Shown piece after piece: positions 1 to 12,510 of a stretch of DNA of 64,000 bases. Numbering within the stretch: the first letter of the stretch is position 1; every line of letters starts with the position of its first letter. The notes beneath the pieces were generated by a model, which saw only the letters and a list, made by a program, of their open reading frames with translations, had not been told where the DNA came from and made no database searches. This DNA is from Desmodus rotundus (Eukaryota > Chordata > Mammalia > Chiroptera > Phyllostomidae): assembly GCF_022682495.2 (NCBI RefSeq), contig NC_071390.1, positions 106,874,294-106,938,293 on the forward strand. The letters are read 5' to 3'. The position numbers and the translations under genes were made by a program.

Positions 1-324
1 ATGGCTGAGTATCAACAATCCTGGAGTCAAAACAGGTCTGAAAACACAGTTCTATTCCTGTCAAAACTAAGTTGGCAGCTAAAACTAACCAGAATTTAGA
101 GCGTATTTCTAATCATCATTTAAGTCCGTTATTCTGAATATGTATATAATTAGGCGTAGAAATATTAATGTGTTTTGAAAACAGAATACTGACTCAGCCT
201 CTGCTGGTGACATCATAAAGTACGGTGAACACACACGTTATCTCTCCAAAATGAGACAAAAAGAAGTGAACTCTGAAATACACATGGGCTCAAGGTTTTT
301 GCTGAGCAGACTGTGGACTGTGTC
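1..324. other. Unique non-coding sequence
   Basis: AT-rich sequence before the Tigger-like element. I see no ORF, repeat or motif that I can name here. The lost left terminal repeat of the neighbouring element may lie in its last few tens of bases, but I cannot align it. Confidence 0.4.
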
Positions 325-1092
325 ACAACTTACGATGGAAGGTTCGACTTACGATTTTTTAACGTCGTGATGGTGCAGAAGTGACACGCATTTAGTGGGA
401 GCCATGCTTTGAATTTTGAATTTTGGTGTTCCTCTGGGCTAGTGATCTGTGGTCCAACCCTCTCCCTGATGCTGGACAGTGAGAGAGCCGCAGCCCCCAG
501 TCAGCCATTCGATAACGGGGGTCAACAACTGATCCTCTACAATGTACTGTGTGTGGCCAGCACTGTTTGGATACAGTGGTATCCCGGTACTCACCATTAA
601 TTTGTTCCGGAAGTTCTCACCAGTGCTGAAACCAATGAGTACCAAATGATGAAGCATTTTCTCTTGGGGGGTGGCTTTGTGACTCACACAAGTTCTAGCA
701 AGTGTGAGGACAGCCAAGCAAGTGCCAAGTGCTGAAACGTTTTTTTCTCATCAAAATGCAATGAGGACAGGGTTTGATGAATTCTGAGGCTGACAAGTAT
801 AGGGGTGTGACTGTACTGTGTTTTGTGTGTTCCCATCCCATAATGTCCACAAAATGGCCATTTGTGTCTCCTGCTTCTGGTGAGAAGAGGAAGGCAAATA
901 CTATTGAGATAAGACTCAAGATAATCTCCCAACCCTGGGTTAAGTGTTCTGAGCACGCTTAAGGTGAGCAAAGCTAAACTATTGTTTGGTAGATTAGGTG
1001 CATTAAGTGAACTTTTAACTTAATGAAATTTTCAACTTAGAGTGGATGTATTTGGACAGATCCCACCTTAAGTTGAGGAACATCTGTATACA
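325..1092 (+). mobile_element. Tigger-like (pogo/mariner) DNA transposon, internally deleted, keeps transposase N-terminus
   Basis: The left part carries repeated 'gacttacga' words typical of Tigger-type ends. The right end (about 1040-1090) has the matching inverted words 'ttaagttgagg' and 'aacatctgta'. Between them, an ATG at 843 opens a short frame beginning MSTKWPFVSPASGEKRKANT and continuing IEIRLKII. This looks like the basic start of the CENP-B-type helix-turn-helix of Tigger transposases. After about 30 codons the sequence jumps to the 3' untranslated part of the element, so the catalytic DDE domain is deleted. The left terminal repeat is not clearly preserved. The exact Tigger subfamily was assigned from memory of repeat consensus sequences and is uncertain. 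No active protein is expected. Confidence 0.65.
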
Positions 1093-1168
1093 CATTCTAA
1101 CAACATTTTCCTATGATGAAACCTTCAAATGGCTGTTTTAAAATGTAATTATTTAGCTTTTCACAAAG

Positions 1169-1690
1169 ATAACACTGGAAGCAAAGGAAACCCCTGTCCT
1201 TCTCAAAGCTGAGGCCAAAGCAAAGGCTTTGAAAGCAAAGAAAGCAGTGCTAAGAGACATCCGCAGCCACAAAAACAAGAAGGTGCACACATCACCCACC
1301 TTCTGAAGGCCTGAGACACTGTTGAAGGGAGCCCAAAGATCCTTGGAAGAGCGCCCCAGGAGAAACACACGTGACCACTACGCCATCATCAAGTTGCCCC
1401 TGACTTCGGAGTCAGCCATGAAGAAGACAGAAGACAACAATCCCCTTGTGTTCACTGTGGATGTCAAGGTCAACTAGCACCACATCAAACACACTCTGAA
1501 GAAGCTCTATGACATTGATGTGGCCAAGGTCAACACCCTGATGAGGCCTGATGGAGAGAGGAAGGCATATGTTCGGCTGGCTTCACAATACGATGCTTTG
1601 GATGTTGCCAACAAAATTGAGGTCATCTAAACTGAGTCCAGCTGACTAATTTCTAAATGTAAAAATTTTACACTGTAAAAAATAAATAAA
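1169..1690 (+). pseudogene. RPL23A: Processed pseudogene of ribosomal protein L23a
   Basis: This is an intronless copy of the 60S ribosomal protein uL23 (RPL23A) mRNA. Recognisable in-frame blocks are [15 protein letters not shown] near 1206-1250, [18 protein letters not shown] near 1372-1430 and [19 protein letters not shown] near 1499-1555. The reading frame ends with a stop at 1628-1630, followed by a 3'-UTR-like stretch and an A-rich tail with AATAAA near 1680. It is dead: an in-frame TGA lies at 1304-1306, a net 6-bp loss occurs in the basic region just after it, and a TAG replaces a lysine codon at 1475-1477. The initiator ATG appears to be mutated (ATA near 1169). Missing introns and the tail indicate LINE-mediated retroposition. 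I could not define target-site duplications with confidence. It lies immediately downstream of the Tigger-like element. Confidence 0.95.
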
Positions 1691-1710
1691 GCATAATAAT
1701 TCATTTAAAA

Positions 1711-4700
1711 ATTTTAAAGTGACTTGAGATCTTTGAATCAAAATGTTACCTCATAAATTATGTCATTCAATGGATGCTTTTAGCCTTTTGTAGCTGTTTC
1801 CTCCTTCCCCAATTTTATAGATGAAGCTTTTAATACTCCACACATTTAAAGGAAAAATAGCAGAGTAGATGCTGAATAAATTCAAGTGCTTTTTCTCTTT
1901 TACACCTTCTTACAGAGGAAAATTAACTTCTCTGCCAGTGTATAGAGACTGTATCTTCTTCAATAATCAGGTGATAGCAGAGTTTATGATTCGGGGAATG
2001 CAAAGGGCAGTAGCTAAATCTGCAAAAGTCGAGAGGTAGGTTTCCGAAATATTCGTAGAACAAATTAAGCTATTCATATCTGGCCTAGAATGTTCTTTTT
2101 TAATTAAAAAATGAACTTAAAGGAACCAAGAGAACCAGGTTAACAAAGAAGCTGTAAAGACTGATGATTATTTCCTGGCAGCACTGGACCATCAAAATGC
2201 TCCTGATGGTTGAGGAAGTGTCTTAGATTCTGTGGCGTTTCTTCCTCCCAAGATGAGGGAAGGTGCACACCAGCACAGTGAGGCTTGCTCTCAATCAGTC
2301 TGTGACTTACTGGCTGTGATACCATCATTCCCCAAACCTTGGAAAGCTCCCAACGGGGAACTGTCTTCCCCTTTCCCTTGTCCCTCTGCCCTTACTGTTA
2401 CCTGTGTTTGTATTTTCTGTGACTCCTGCCCTCATGGCCCTGCCTCAGATTCAAACTCCCTGGCTCTTTCCAGACAGGAAGCTGGCGTGGCGCCCTGGGC
2501 AAATGTCCCTGCACCAGACACCGGGGTTGTTCCTCACCTCACTGTAACCTGGCTATTATGACATTTGCTCTTTTCTTCCAGCCTGCAGCCTTCCTGCATT
2601 GTACATCACTCTCTAAGTATGAGAAGGAGTTTTACTGAGTAGCAGGCTCTTTATTCTAATTTTTAAACATGAATCCTCCTGCTTCTCTAATCCTGAAGCA
2701 CATTCACACCTGGAGCTATTCCAGAGCTCTCTGGGCTGAATCCTTCCCCCAGGTTCTCTGACCTTCTCTGGAAGGTGCCCCTGAGAGACCCCGGGGGTGA
2801 CAACCTGCCCTAAGATCCCACAGAGAGGAGCCTGAGGACACAGTGCTGTCCTCACTCCCGAACAGAGCAGTCTTCACCATTCCAACCAGACGTATTTCCA
2901 GACTGCGCTTGCCCACATTTCATTAACTCCTGAAGGATTTAACCAGGGTGATGTGGCTTTTCATTAAAGCAATGCCCATCGAATTCCCTAAGTGAGGCCC
3001 ATTCCTTTGTAGCCCACTGACTGGAGGGCAGCCTGCAAAGGGTCGTGCTGGTCTTTGGTGACTCAGGGCCGTCTCCTCTTCTCACAAGGTGACCTTCAAT
3101 GGGTACGTTGGGAGATCTGCCAACTCCAGAGATGGCAAATGGATGTGAGTTTAAATTCCCAGCCTTTTCCTATTTACCTGTTATTCCTCTGTTGTCTTGT
3201 GGGATACCACATTCTGGCTTCTCTAAAGGCATCACTGCCCTTACCCTTGTCGAGTCTCCTGTTGCTTAGGAGGCAGAAAACATGGATGTGAATCTTGTCT
3301 CTGACACCGTTCATCGTTCTGCGTCTGTTTCCAGTGGCAATGTGGGGACTTACTTCACAGGTTTGTGGGAGAATCCCCACTTCATCAGGATAGACTATGT
3401 GATCAAATGGAGATGTTGCATTCGATCTCATAAAAATTAGGCAGTCGACTTGCAAAGAGTTTGAAAAACTCTTGCCTCTGTTCATTTCCCATTCGAGGCG
3501 ACATTGATAGAAAGCTGTCCTGGTGAATGCTCGTTATTGCTGGGGACACCAGGGTGTGTTCATCAGACCCTTAGTGAGAGATGTAGGTCTTAACTACTCT
3601 CCCGGACCAGACTTATCAATACGTAAGTCCCGGCTCTGTTTCCTCAGCTTGTGATAAGCTCACAGTTGTCTTATCCAGTGATTACATAAACTAAAAAGGG
3701 CCATATTATAGCCAAATATATCAAGAGACATGAGCCAAATGTGATTTTAATATGCTGGCATAATATGATACTTCTGACTTTGAAAAGTACCCTGCATGAT
3801 TAAACCCCTTCACTTTTACTAAAGAGGGCTAATTTGCTTCAGATTAAAGTCAAAGCAATAAAGCTACTTATGGAAAATGACCTTTCTTGTCCTTACACAT
3901 ATCAAGTGGATTCCTAGAGAAGCAAGCCCAGCAGGAATTCCATTTAACTAACTGACTGAATCCACAGGACTCCAAGAAGTCATTCCTTACTTCTGCTACT
4001 CTAAGCCAACCAGTTCGGTGAGTAGGAGCCCAGGAGTTTTTGCCGAGTGACCTTGGTGAGATGACATTTGTCGTACCAGGCATGGTGATGTTAGCTTTTA
4101 AAATTTTTTAATTTCAAGTTTATATTTACACTTTTAATATTCAGTGTGATTTTTGTTTTGATGTAATGTCATCAACATATGACACAATCGGGATTGAAAA
4201 TTTAGTTTAAAATCCGGTTCCCACATCTCAGATAAGATTGAATAAACATGGCAGGTGATGATATATTTTGATCCACTATTTGCTTCTTTCTGTAGAGAGG
4301 TCATCCCACACCATTCCAGGCTTTAGTATCCCTTTGTATTTGTATACATTCTTCAGTAGATCCATGCTTAAGAAGCATCATGGGCAACAGAGTTTTCATT
4401 GACTTCTAAAGAATCATTTGGAATCCTATGTGTAACTGATAGACATAAACCTGTAATATGCTAGCATTGATCTAAATAAGTAATCTCATGTGATTGGCTG
4501 CCTCTGCAACAAGAATACATAAGTAACATGTGTGCAGCATCATGGGCTTATCTGTCCTCATGCAAAGAAGGTGGATCTCGGCTCTTCCAAAAATGTGCAG
4601 ATAAAACATGCATTGGAACATTTATCCTGAAAGGGTTGCCAGCCTGGCTCTGGCTAAAAAATGGCATCCTCTGTGTCACCTTTTTTTCTATTTCTGTGAT

Positions 4701-6151
4701 GACTCCTTCTTGTCAAGAGCTGTGAAGGGTCTGTGATTTTACCCAATTTGCAAGCTACAATGTTAGCCCGTTGCAGCTCTAGTTGCTGGCAGAAGACGTG
4801 ACACTCCTAGGTCGAAGGTAAAGGATGATTTATATTACTCACAGAAATTGCAGTTGCCTGAATATCATCATTTTTCTTGTGCAGGTTCCTCAAAGTTCCA
4901 GTCCCCATGAGCAGCGTGAACAGGGCCAGGCGACAGACGGCAGCACATGCATTAGGTTGCTGACTAGTCAGTCCAGAGGAAGAGAACCGATAGGACACAC
5001 TGTGTCACAGGACGTGCAGGCACTCAAGGGGTCCATGAAGAATTGTCTCCCAGCAGCTTTCCTTCCACTCTACATCTATGGTGTCACATACAAACTGGAA
5101 GCTAAAATAAAGTATTTGCACCATAATGAGAACGATTTTCTTATCATGAGCTCTCCTCTTCAGGCTGGTTTACATTATGAAGTCAGCATTGCTCATTGTG
5201 GCATTGGAGACCTTGCGTTGCTGTTACAGAACTCTCAAGCTTTATTGGGTAAGATGGACATGGTGTTGGGAGCCAGGACTCCTGCCTGCACCGTGGGCAC
5301 AGTGGCAGAAGTGAGAGAGTTGCCCACCCAAAGTCACGCTCTGTGTTGCACATTAGGACATTGTTCTTAGCAGAGACCACATTTTCTAGCCCATCTTACA
5401 GTTCGGGGCACCCACACTAAAGAGTTCTGGGAAGGGATGTGAGTTACTTAGGGAGCTGGCTCATAAAGACTTCGCAAGCACTCTTCCACATTCTTTTTCC
5501 TTTGGCTTGAAAAGATGGGCATGGTTGTCCAGAGACTGACAGGCTAACGAGGAAGAAGGCTGAGTGTTTTGTAGAAGTTGAACATTCACTGACTTGATTC
5601 TGTTAATGTTATACTATTGTGCTTAAGCTATTTTATATATTTTGGAGACTACCTGTTATAGCAACTAGCTTATCCTAATCTATACAAGTACATTATATTG
5701 GTTAGGAGTGATCTGGCAGGAATGTGGAATCGTCTCTTAACTTCCCCAAGAGCCTCTGCTTGATCTCAGTAACCTAGGTGACATCTCTTGTAGCAAGTTT
5801 AGAGTCCTCTTTTCTCTCTTACAGCAAAATATAAAGTTGATTAAAAGGAAGAAGACAGGGAAATGAAGATAACAGAGACATTTAGTGGCTCTAATACCTT
5901 CCATACATTTGAGGACATAACTTATGCCACTTTAGGACGGACGGATGACCTAAGTGTGGCCATTCATAGCAGAGTTGGCTAGATGTCTCCACAGATCTCA
6001 GACAGCAAGATCTTTGTTTGCCAACTTGGTAACACTGAAACATTTAACAAAACCCCAAATAATAAAAATGTTGGTGGCAGCTGTATTTATGCAGTATTAC
6101 ATTGAATACTAATCACAAATGTTTGGCTTTCTGGAGACAAATGTCCACTGC
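1711..6151. other. Unique non-coding sequence
   Basis: No recognisable gene or well-preserved repeat. The longest open frame (4825-5370, plus strand, 181 codons) resembles no family I know and lacks a promoter or Kozak-like context. A weak MIR-like stretch may exist near 3268-3430, but the match is too degraded to annotate separately. Confidence 0.5.
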
Positions 6152-6177
6152 AAAAAAAAAAACAAAAAAAAAAAAAC
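6152..6177. repeat. A-rich simple repeat
   Basis: A run of A interrupted once by C and followed by CCCAAAACC. It may be the tail of an old retroposon, but no body is recognisable upstream. Confidence 0.8.
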
Positions 6178-6288
6178 CCAAAACCACTGATGTGGGAACA
6201 GCAGTGCCCTGCCTGCATACTCTGTAACCCAGAAATAAGTGTATATAATTAGCTCAGTATGGTTTAGACGTCTATTATGGACATGAAG

Positions 6289-6515
6289 CAGGGGTCAGCA
6301 TTTTTGTTTTCTATAAAGGGCTAAGTAGTAAATATTTTAGCCTTTGTGAGTCTGATGATCTCTGTAGAAACTTTTCAACTGTGCTGTGGCACCCAAAGAA
6401 CGCAGCCACAGATAGGACATAAATGAACAGGAGTAGCTGTCTTCCGATAAAACCTTATTTACAAAAACAGACTCTGGCTCCACCTGGCCCAGGTCCCCTA
6501 GTTTGCCACACCCTG
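6289..6515 (-). mobile_element. Non-autonomous hAT (Charlie-type) DNA transposon with 8-bp duplication
   Basis: The element starts with 'caggggtcagca' and ends with the inverse-like 'tttgccacaccctg', which matches hAT-Charlie terminal repeats. Internal words such as 'taaatattttagcctttg' and 'ccttatttacaaaaacag' are typical of a common mammalian hAT family. Flanking 8-mers acatgaag (6281-6288) and acctaaag (6516-6523) agree at 6 of 8 positions, as expected for an old 8-bp target duplication. Its length of about 227 bp fits a non-autonomous deletion derivative without a transposase. Orientation is tentative. Confidence 0.8.
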
Positions 6516-6858
6516 ACCTAAAGAATCTGTATTCTGTTTGTGTAGAGCCAGATACATGTTTCAATGGAAATTGTGCATCATTTAGAGCATATCCTTCAGG
6601 ATTATTAGAGTCCAACTCTGTACATTATGTTTGAGTTGTTTTTGCAGTTCTTAGTAAGTTACAGGTAACTGATAAATATGCAAATTATGTCCTTTCTGGT
6701 AGTGATTTCACTGACTTCCTTTTCCCATCACCTTCCCTCCAGTTTCCTCCCCATCTGTTACTGACCTCAGGCGTCTTTTACTCCACACACACTTACACTG
6801 TCCCGACCTCCTTCGGAGGGTTTGTCGGATCCGCCTGGCTCCTTCACATCATGTGAGT
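6516..6858. other. Unique non-coding sequence
   Basis: Pyrimidine-rich non-coding DNA between the hAT element and the short L1 insertion. Nothing further is recognisable. Confidence 0.4.
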
Positions 6859-6960
6859 TAAGTAAAACTTTTTTTTTCTTTTTCTTTTTTTTCTTTTTAT
6901 TGTTATTCAATTACAGTTGTATGCCTTTTCTCCCCATCCCTCCACCTAAGTAAAACTTTT
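6859..6960 (-). mobile_element. Severely 5'-truncated L1 insertion with perfect 14-bp target duplications
   Basis: The 14-mer taagtaaaactttt occurs at 6859-6872 and again at 6947-6960 and brackets a T-rich run followed by 'attgttattcaattacag'. This looks like the antisense of a bat-type L1 3' UTR and its poly(A) tail. The inserted segment (6873-6946) is only about 74 bp, so reverse transcription aborted almost immediately. The identical duplications and homopolymeric tail suggest a relatively recent insertion compared with the other L1 remnants in this window. Confidence 0.85.
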
Positions 6961-7009
6961 AACGTGTATCTATTTTAAATCTCTATAGAGTGATGTGTGG
7001 AGGCTAAAA

Positions 7010-7545
7010 CAATAATGCTTTTCCTCCCACCTTCTAAATTCTTCTACCTGGGCTAATAAATTGACAGAGACAGTTTAACAGGAGATACCAAATTTTAATA
7101 CATGTGCATGGGGAACTCACAGAAGCATGACAATTCCAAAGTCAGTGAGGTACCATTGGGAATATAAAATTTTGGATGAAGGAGAAAAAGGGAGGGACAA
7201 AGTCTTAGATTTTAGAAGGGAGACAGGGCGATTCCCAGGTAATTGAGGAAGAGCAGAACATACGTGGCAGGCAGACTTTTGCTTCAACGGGACACGGGGT
7301 GATCTGGCTTCCAGGCCCTGGCTGGTGCCTTCTTATCCACCACACTTACTACAAATTAGACTAAGGTGAATGTGTTGAGATTTCTTTCCTGGAACAGATT
7401 TTTCTACCTGAATCTCTTCAGGAGGAAAAGGGAGAGGGACAAAGGGCTCTTCCTGGTTCTTTTGTTCCTTAACAACCAGCTTAAAAGCAATATCCCAAAG
7501 GCAACACTTTTGGCCCCTTGAAGCTGGTTTTACCTTTCTAAACAT
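7010..7545 (-). mobile_element. Possible ancient endogenous-retrovirus LTR remnant
   Basis: The block has the general composition of old mammalian class I LTR sequence. It contains 'gctaataaattgacagaga', a purine-rich middle and a 'ggccccttgaagctgg' segment near the right end. I cannot define TG/CA ends or target duplications. The assignment rests on overall resemblance only and could be wrong. Confidence 0.3.
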
Positions 7546-10500
7546 TTTTTAGTTGTGTATGTGTGTGTGTACATTTCATGACCAGAAATTATTAATAGCT
7601 TTGAAATGAAGTTCTAGTTGAAGGTTAAGTTAAACTGGTTTTTGCCACCGGCTGTTGCCTCCTCAATCCCACACATAGCCGGTGACAACATTGTGTTTAC
7701 ACAGCATTTTCAAAAGCGCTTTCATAGCCATTAGCTCATGGGTTTCTTTCGACACCTCTCCAGGCTTTTTAAGGCCAATGATTATCAACATGCCACCAAC
7801 AAGGAAAGCGTGACACACAGAAACTTCACAGATGACTTTCTGTGTCTCCTGGGAAAGAGGACGCTGTTGCAGACGACTGCCTAACTGCTCGGTCACCCTG
7901 CCGTCTGTCTTCCTGCTCATTCGGTCAGATGGCCATTCCTCCTCCCTGCTCTGTGCTGGCCAGCTTCCCCACACCACCTTTTCTAAGCCGCATGGAGCTA
8001 GAATGACAATTGAGCTCTGAAGTTTCCCTGGATTGGTTTGTACATCTGACTAGTATGGGATGCATTCAAAAGTTAACCAAGATTTATTTTTCAAATTATA
8101 ACTCTCATCAACAAGGAGAAGCGACAAATGTTATACTCTCATAATTTATTAAGCCAATAGGCATTTTTTAAAACAGTTTCCTCAAAACAGACTTTGTCTT
8201 GGCCACACAGATATAAGGCAACCTGACGCACAAGACAGAGGTCCAACGAGAACCCCTGGCCCTGTGAGCAGAGCTTACGTCAGCAAGCCGAAATGTCAGG
8301 CAGGAAGACTTTTTATGTTGTTTGTAAAAATTCCACTTCACCAGGAAGCAAACTTTAGGAGGAAACACTCCACAGGAGAGATATCAGTGTACGTAGTAGG
8401 GTACCTGTAGAAGCTGATTAGAGCTCTCACTGGGATCCATGCAGGAAATAAGTGACAGAATGCAAATGCGAGAATTCGGTGTCACTGCAGCTAATGGCGT
8501 TGTCACAGAGGGTTTGAATCTCCCCTTTTTAAGCAGGGAGGTGGCCAGGAGGTTGCCACCAGCTTTCGCAGGGCTGTCCTGCTGTAGCAGTAGGTGACAT
8601 GTCTGCATATTTTTTTCAGAATAATTAGAAGGTGATTCTTCGGAGGAAATGTGCAGTGTTTCTATTTTAGACTCCGAGTGTGATGGGGGAGACTTTTAAA
8701 TAGATGGTCTTGCTCTGAAGGACACATTTCTACTAAGTTTGTTGAAGATTGAAAGGAAGGAGAAAGCAGACTGTAGACTTGAGACTGACTTCTTTGGGAG
8801 TTTCTCCAGAATCCAATTTTATGTCATTGAGAGTTTTTGTTTGCCTTTGTTTCTCTATAAAGAGATAACTAACAGTATATATATCTTTGAAAATCCATTA
8901 GAAACTTTGTTCTCTACAATATAAAAATATAATTTGTTTGCTGTTTTACCCTCTATGACTATTAAAGTGTTGTATTTATAGTACCCATTCATATTATATA
9001 TTCTAACATTCATACATGGCTAAAGATTACATGAAAAGAAAGTTACAGTACTTCACTTTATATTGACAAGTCATTTTAACTGTAAGATATTTAGTGTAAC
9101 TTTTTAATTGTCCACAGACTATTAAGTGTCTAAAATTTTTTTTCTCCATTTAAGGATAAAACGAAATTCTTTATAGCCTTGTCTGAGTTTTTTTCACTGG
9201 TAACGATAAGCTGACCAATACTTAAATGGAAATTGAATGCATATGGTTTCAGGTCCACTGAGTCCGGCTCACAAAGAATTGTGTTTTAAAAAAGTACTTT
9301 TGAAATTTTTATTAGAAGCACTTTGAATATCTTTCATGGATCCTTAGAGGAATCAAGAATAGAAAGTTCCAGAATTCCAGGAACATAGACAACTTGACCC
9401 TAAAAGGTAAAGTTACAACTAAGGGTTGGAAAACAGGAAATTCTAGATGGTTTCTGGCAAAACACACGGTGCTCCGCCTCCTCTCAGTGTGCGGTAAAGT
9501 TTCTCCCAGCCTGTGCATTCTTTCTAAGTCAAGAATTCTCCAAAGACAGAAATTCCCATTCCGTAATGAGGAATAGGAACAGCAGCAGCAATACCACCTT
9601 CATGAGGATGAGCAAAGAATACTGTCACTGTGCTTCCTCAGCAAAATATTGCTCATTTCAAAACCCACTTGGGGCAGGACATTTCCCAGACACTGGGGAA
9701 TCACCTTCCCAGTGGGAGGGAGGGAGCCATTGTTCAGAAGAGGAAGTGGTCCAGTGTGTGAATGAGCACGTTTGTGTCTTCTGTTAGATCAGCCCCAGGG
9801 CTGGGCTGGGCAGGGCTGTGCATCTTGGAAATACTTGTTCCTTTGTGATGGTGGTTCCCTGGAGACAGTGAGAGCACAGAGCACCCCTCCTCTTCAGCCC
9901 AGAGGAAAACACCGACACCATGAAGAAGGATAGAAACAGTGGGTGTGTTTGAAATTCCATTTGCATGAAGAATGCTGGGGAAAGCCGGCCAGTGATCCTG
10001 GCTGCTGAAAAACAGACCCCGCTGCTTGTTGTTCTGCTCCCTGAGTAAGTTAGCAAAGACATGTGGGTGGGTGCTGTCTGGAAGAATATTGACTTGAACA
10101 AAAAAACGTGGGAATCATTTTACTTTGTCAAAGAGAATGTATGAGAAGCAATGAGATAGCTCCTAAAATTAAAACAAAATTTAAAAAAAAAAAACAAAAC
10201 AAGCATGTATTCTCTATCCCCCAATACATTTAAAACAAAAATTGGCCACACTGTACCTCCTGGTGCAATCAGCTCAGGTAGGGCAGGCTTCCTAAAACCT
10301 TGACAAATATTTAGTGTAACAACCCTGAGGGCTATTAAAAATGTAGCCAACCCTCCCTCCATCTTTCATTTAAGCCCACAAGGAATGTGGTGAGCAGGAG
10401 TTTTAACGCTACAATTTAACTGGTGAGCCCCAGCTTCTCCTCCTCCACAATAGGTCACCGTGAATCATAGTTTTTGTGGTTATGCTATTCAAACAGGCAG

Positions 10501-12262
10501 GCACTTGGTGGTTTGTCTTTTGTTTAATTTGCTACAAGATCACACAAGATATTTTGAACAGAGTTTCAGAAAGCATCTTGGGAAATCCACAAAAAACGGG
10601 CTGAGTCATCTAACCCAAAACAGCCCATACCACATCTGCCTGAATCTTGCTCTTTTGTCTCTTGGGAGAGAGTTCTCAACCTGAGCCAGATGTAAGAACG
10701 AGGATGCAGACATTAATTCAGGGTGAGACAAGAAAGCCCAAGAGAATGTAAATACCGGGAACCCGAGGGCTTTTTCATTGTGAGGCGGAAGTGCGTGAGA
10801 TACAACCTGCCAATGGCTTTAGAACCTCCAGATTCAAACCACAGTGGAGATGCTATTATGGAAAAACGGCTGTATTAGCAATCTGTTGCTAAATATGACA
10901 ATGATGGTGAGCTGCATTCATCTCTGTGTCATCTTATTACAAGGTGCAGTCCAAGCTAGTTTTTTGTCTTTCTTTAAGCTCAGGTTCAGCACATTTCTCT
11001 CTAAATTGGCAAAGCAGGTCGGGTTTCTTTTGGCCTGTGACCTGATCCTTACATTAGAGAAGGCATTATTTTGTTTGCTCAAACACAAGCCCAGAGAGAA
11101 TTTGACTTTTTGATTTATAATAGGATTGGATTTCAGGCTTCTAACAGTTCAAACTAGTCTTCAAAATAGAATCAATAAGGAAAGGCGAAGAAACACAGTT
11201 AGTGGATGAGCTGTTTGGTGTTTGGACACTGCCTCTTTTCATAGCAGAGTCACATTTCAAGCTGGGAGGTGTTTCCCCTTTTCAAAAAATGCTTGTGAAA
11301 TGCATGACTCATCACGCTATTGCAAACAGCCAAAAATGTTCTGCAGAGCACAGGGCAGGACACACCACAGCTAGTCTGATATTTTAGACGCTTGCTGAGC
11401 CAGTTTTTCCCACTCAGGTCCAGAAGGAGTGGCAGTAGAGGGTCCCTACTTTTATTCCCAAAGTTTGTTCCCCATCTTGAACAGAAACGGATCCAACAGG
11501 GAGAATTCCATGACACGTTCCATGACTGACGTTCATATTCCGCCTCTAACTCTCCCAGTTGGCAGAGATCTTTCTCTATTTGAAGAATTTGGCCCAGAGC
11601 ATGATGTGGGCAGGGGAGGGAGAGGAATACCAACACCTCAGTTATTGAGAGGGACAAACAGGTATTTCTATAGTGTGTACCCCAAGTAAGAAAGTGCTTT
11701 GTGTCTAGCTCCACAAGAAAATAAAAATGAAAATTTAAAGAAAAGGATATCTTTCTTTCACCCAGTCACAGATACCACCTTGAAAAATGGATGATGTTGG
11801 CCCAATGACCACGACACCTGTGGCCCCAGTTTGGGCACACATAGATTGCTGGCCCTGTGCCATCAGGGACCTGTGCTTTCCTATCTGCCTTTACATCAAC
11901 GCAGCCACGCCAGCACTCCCTCCTCGGGGTGACTGATTTTAGCTTCAAGAACAGTAAGTGGGACTAAAACACCCCCAGCCAAGCACCATGTGCATCTAAC
12001 CATGTCACCTTTATGGAGAGCTGGTGCTGACAGCCACCTTTAGTGCTGTGCTGTATCTGCATTGAGGAGTCACACTGTGATGGCATAGGGGTGGCGAAAA
12101 ACCATAGCAGACCTCCCCGTCACTGGAATTTATGTTCCAACTCAATATAAGGGTTTGTTCTAGGTGAGCTCATACCTATTGCAGAGTGAAGCCCAGGGCG
12201 GGGCTCCTGAACCTCAGCCCTGGAATCAGAATCTAGGTAGCGATAGAAACTTGACAGTATGG
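7546..12262. other. Unique non-coding sequence
   Basis: Long stretch without recognisable genes or well-preserved repeats. Open frames up to 154 codons (minus strand, 11250-11714) occur but match no family I recognise. A-rich islands near 10170-10200 may be remnants of retroposon tails. Confidence 0.5.
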
Positions 12263-12433
12263 ACACACACACACACACACACACACACACGTACACATGC
12301 ACACACACGTGTGTGCGTGCACATATACATATATACACGTACACATATGTATACACATACACACCTATATACACACATATGCATACACACATATGCATAT
12401 ATACACACACACATACCTACACACACACACACA
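12263..12433. repeat. CA dinucleotide repeat decaying into CA/TG/TA alternating tract
   Basis: A pure CA run of about 14 units (12263-12290) passes into about 140 bp of almost strictly alternating purine-pyrimidine sequence with CACGTGTGTGCGTG-type interruptions and ACATATGCAT-like palindromes. This composition favours left-handed or cruciform DNA. The overlapping Thr/His-rich frames on both strands are artefacts of the repeat. Confidence 0.95.
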
Positions 12434-12510
12434 TTCTGGTACAACGTAGACATTATGTTCTGATGTACTTTTATTTTTTCACTAACCAATGAAAATCTTT
12501 TTAAAAATTT

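Noticed and set aside
4825..5370. 181-codon plus-strand open frame
   Set aside because: The translation has no recognisable domain or signal peptide and no regulatory context. Frames of this size are expected by chance in 64 kb of non-coding DNA.
11250..11714. 154-codon minus-strand open frame
   Set aside because: No recognised motifs. It overlaps other frames of similar length on the opposite strand, as expected of random sequence.
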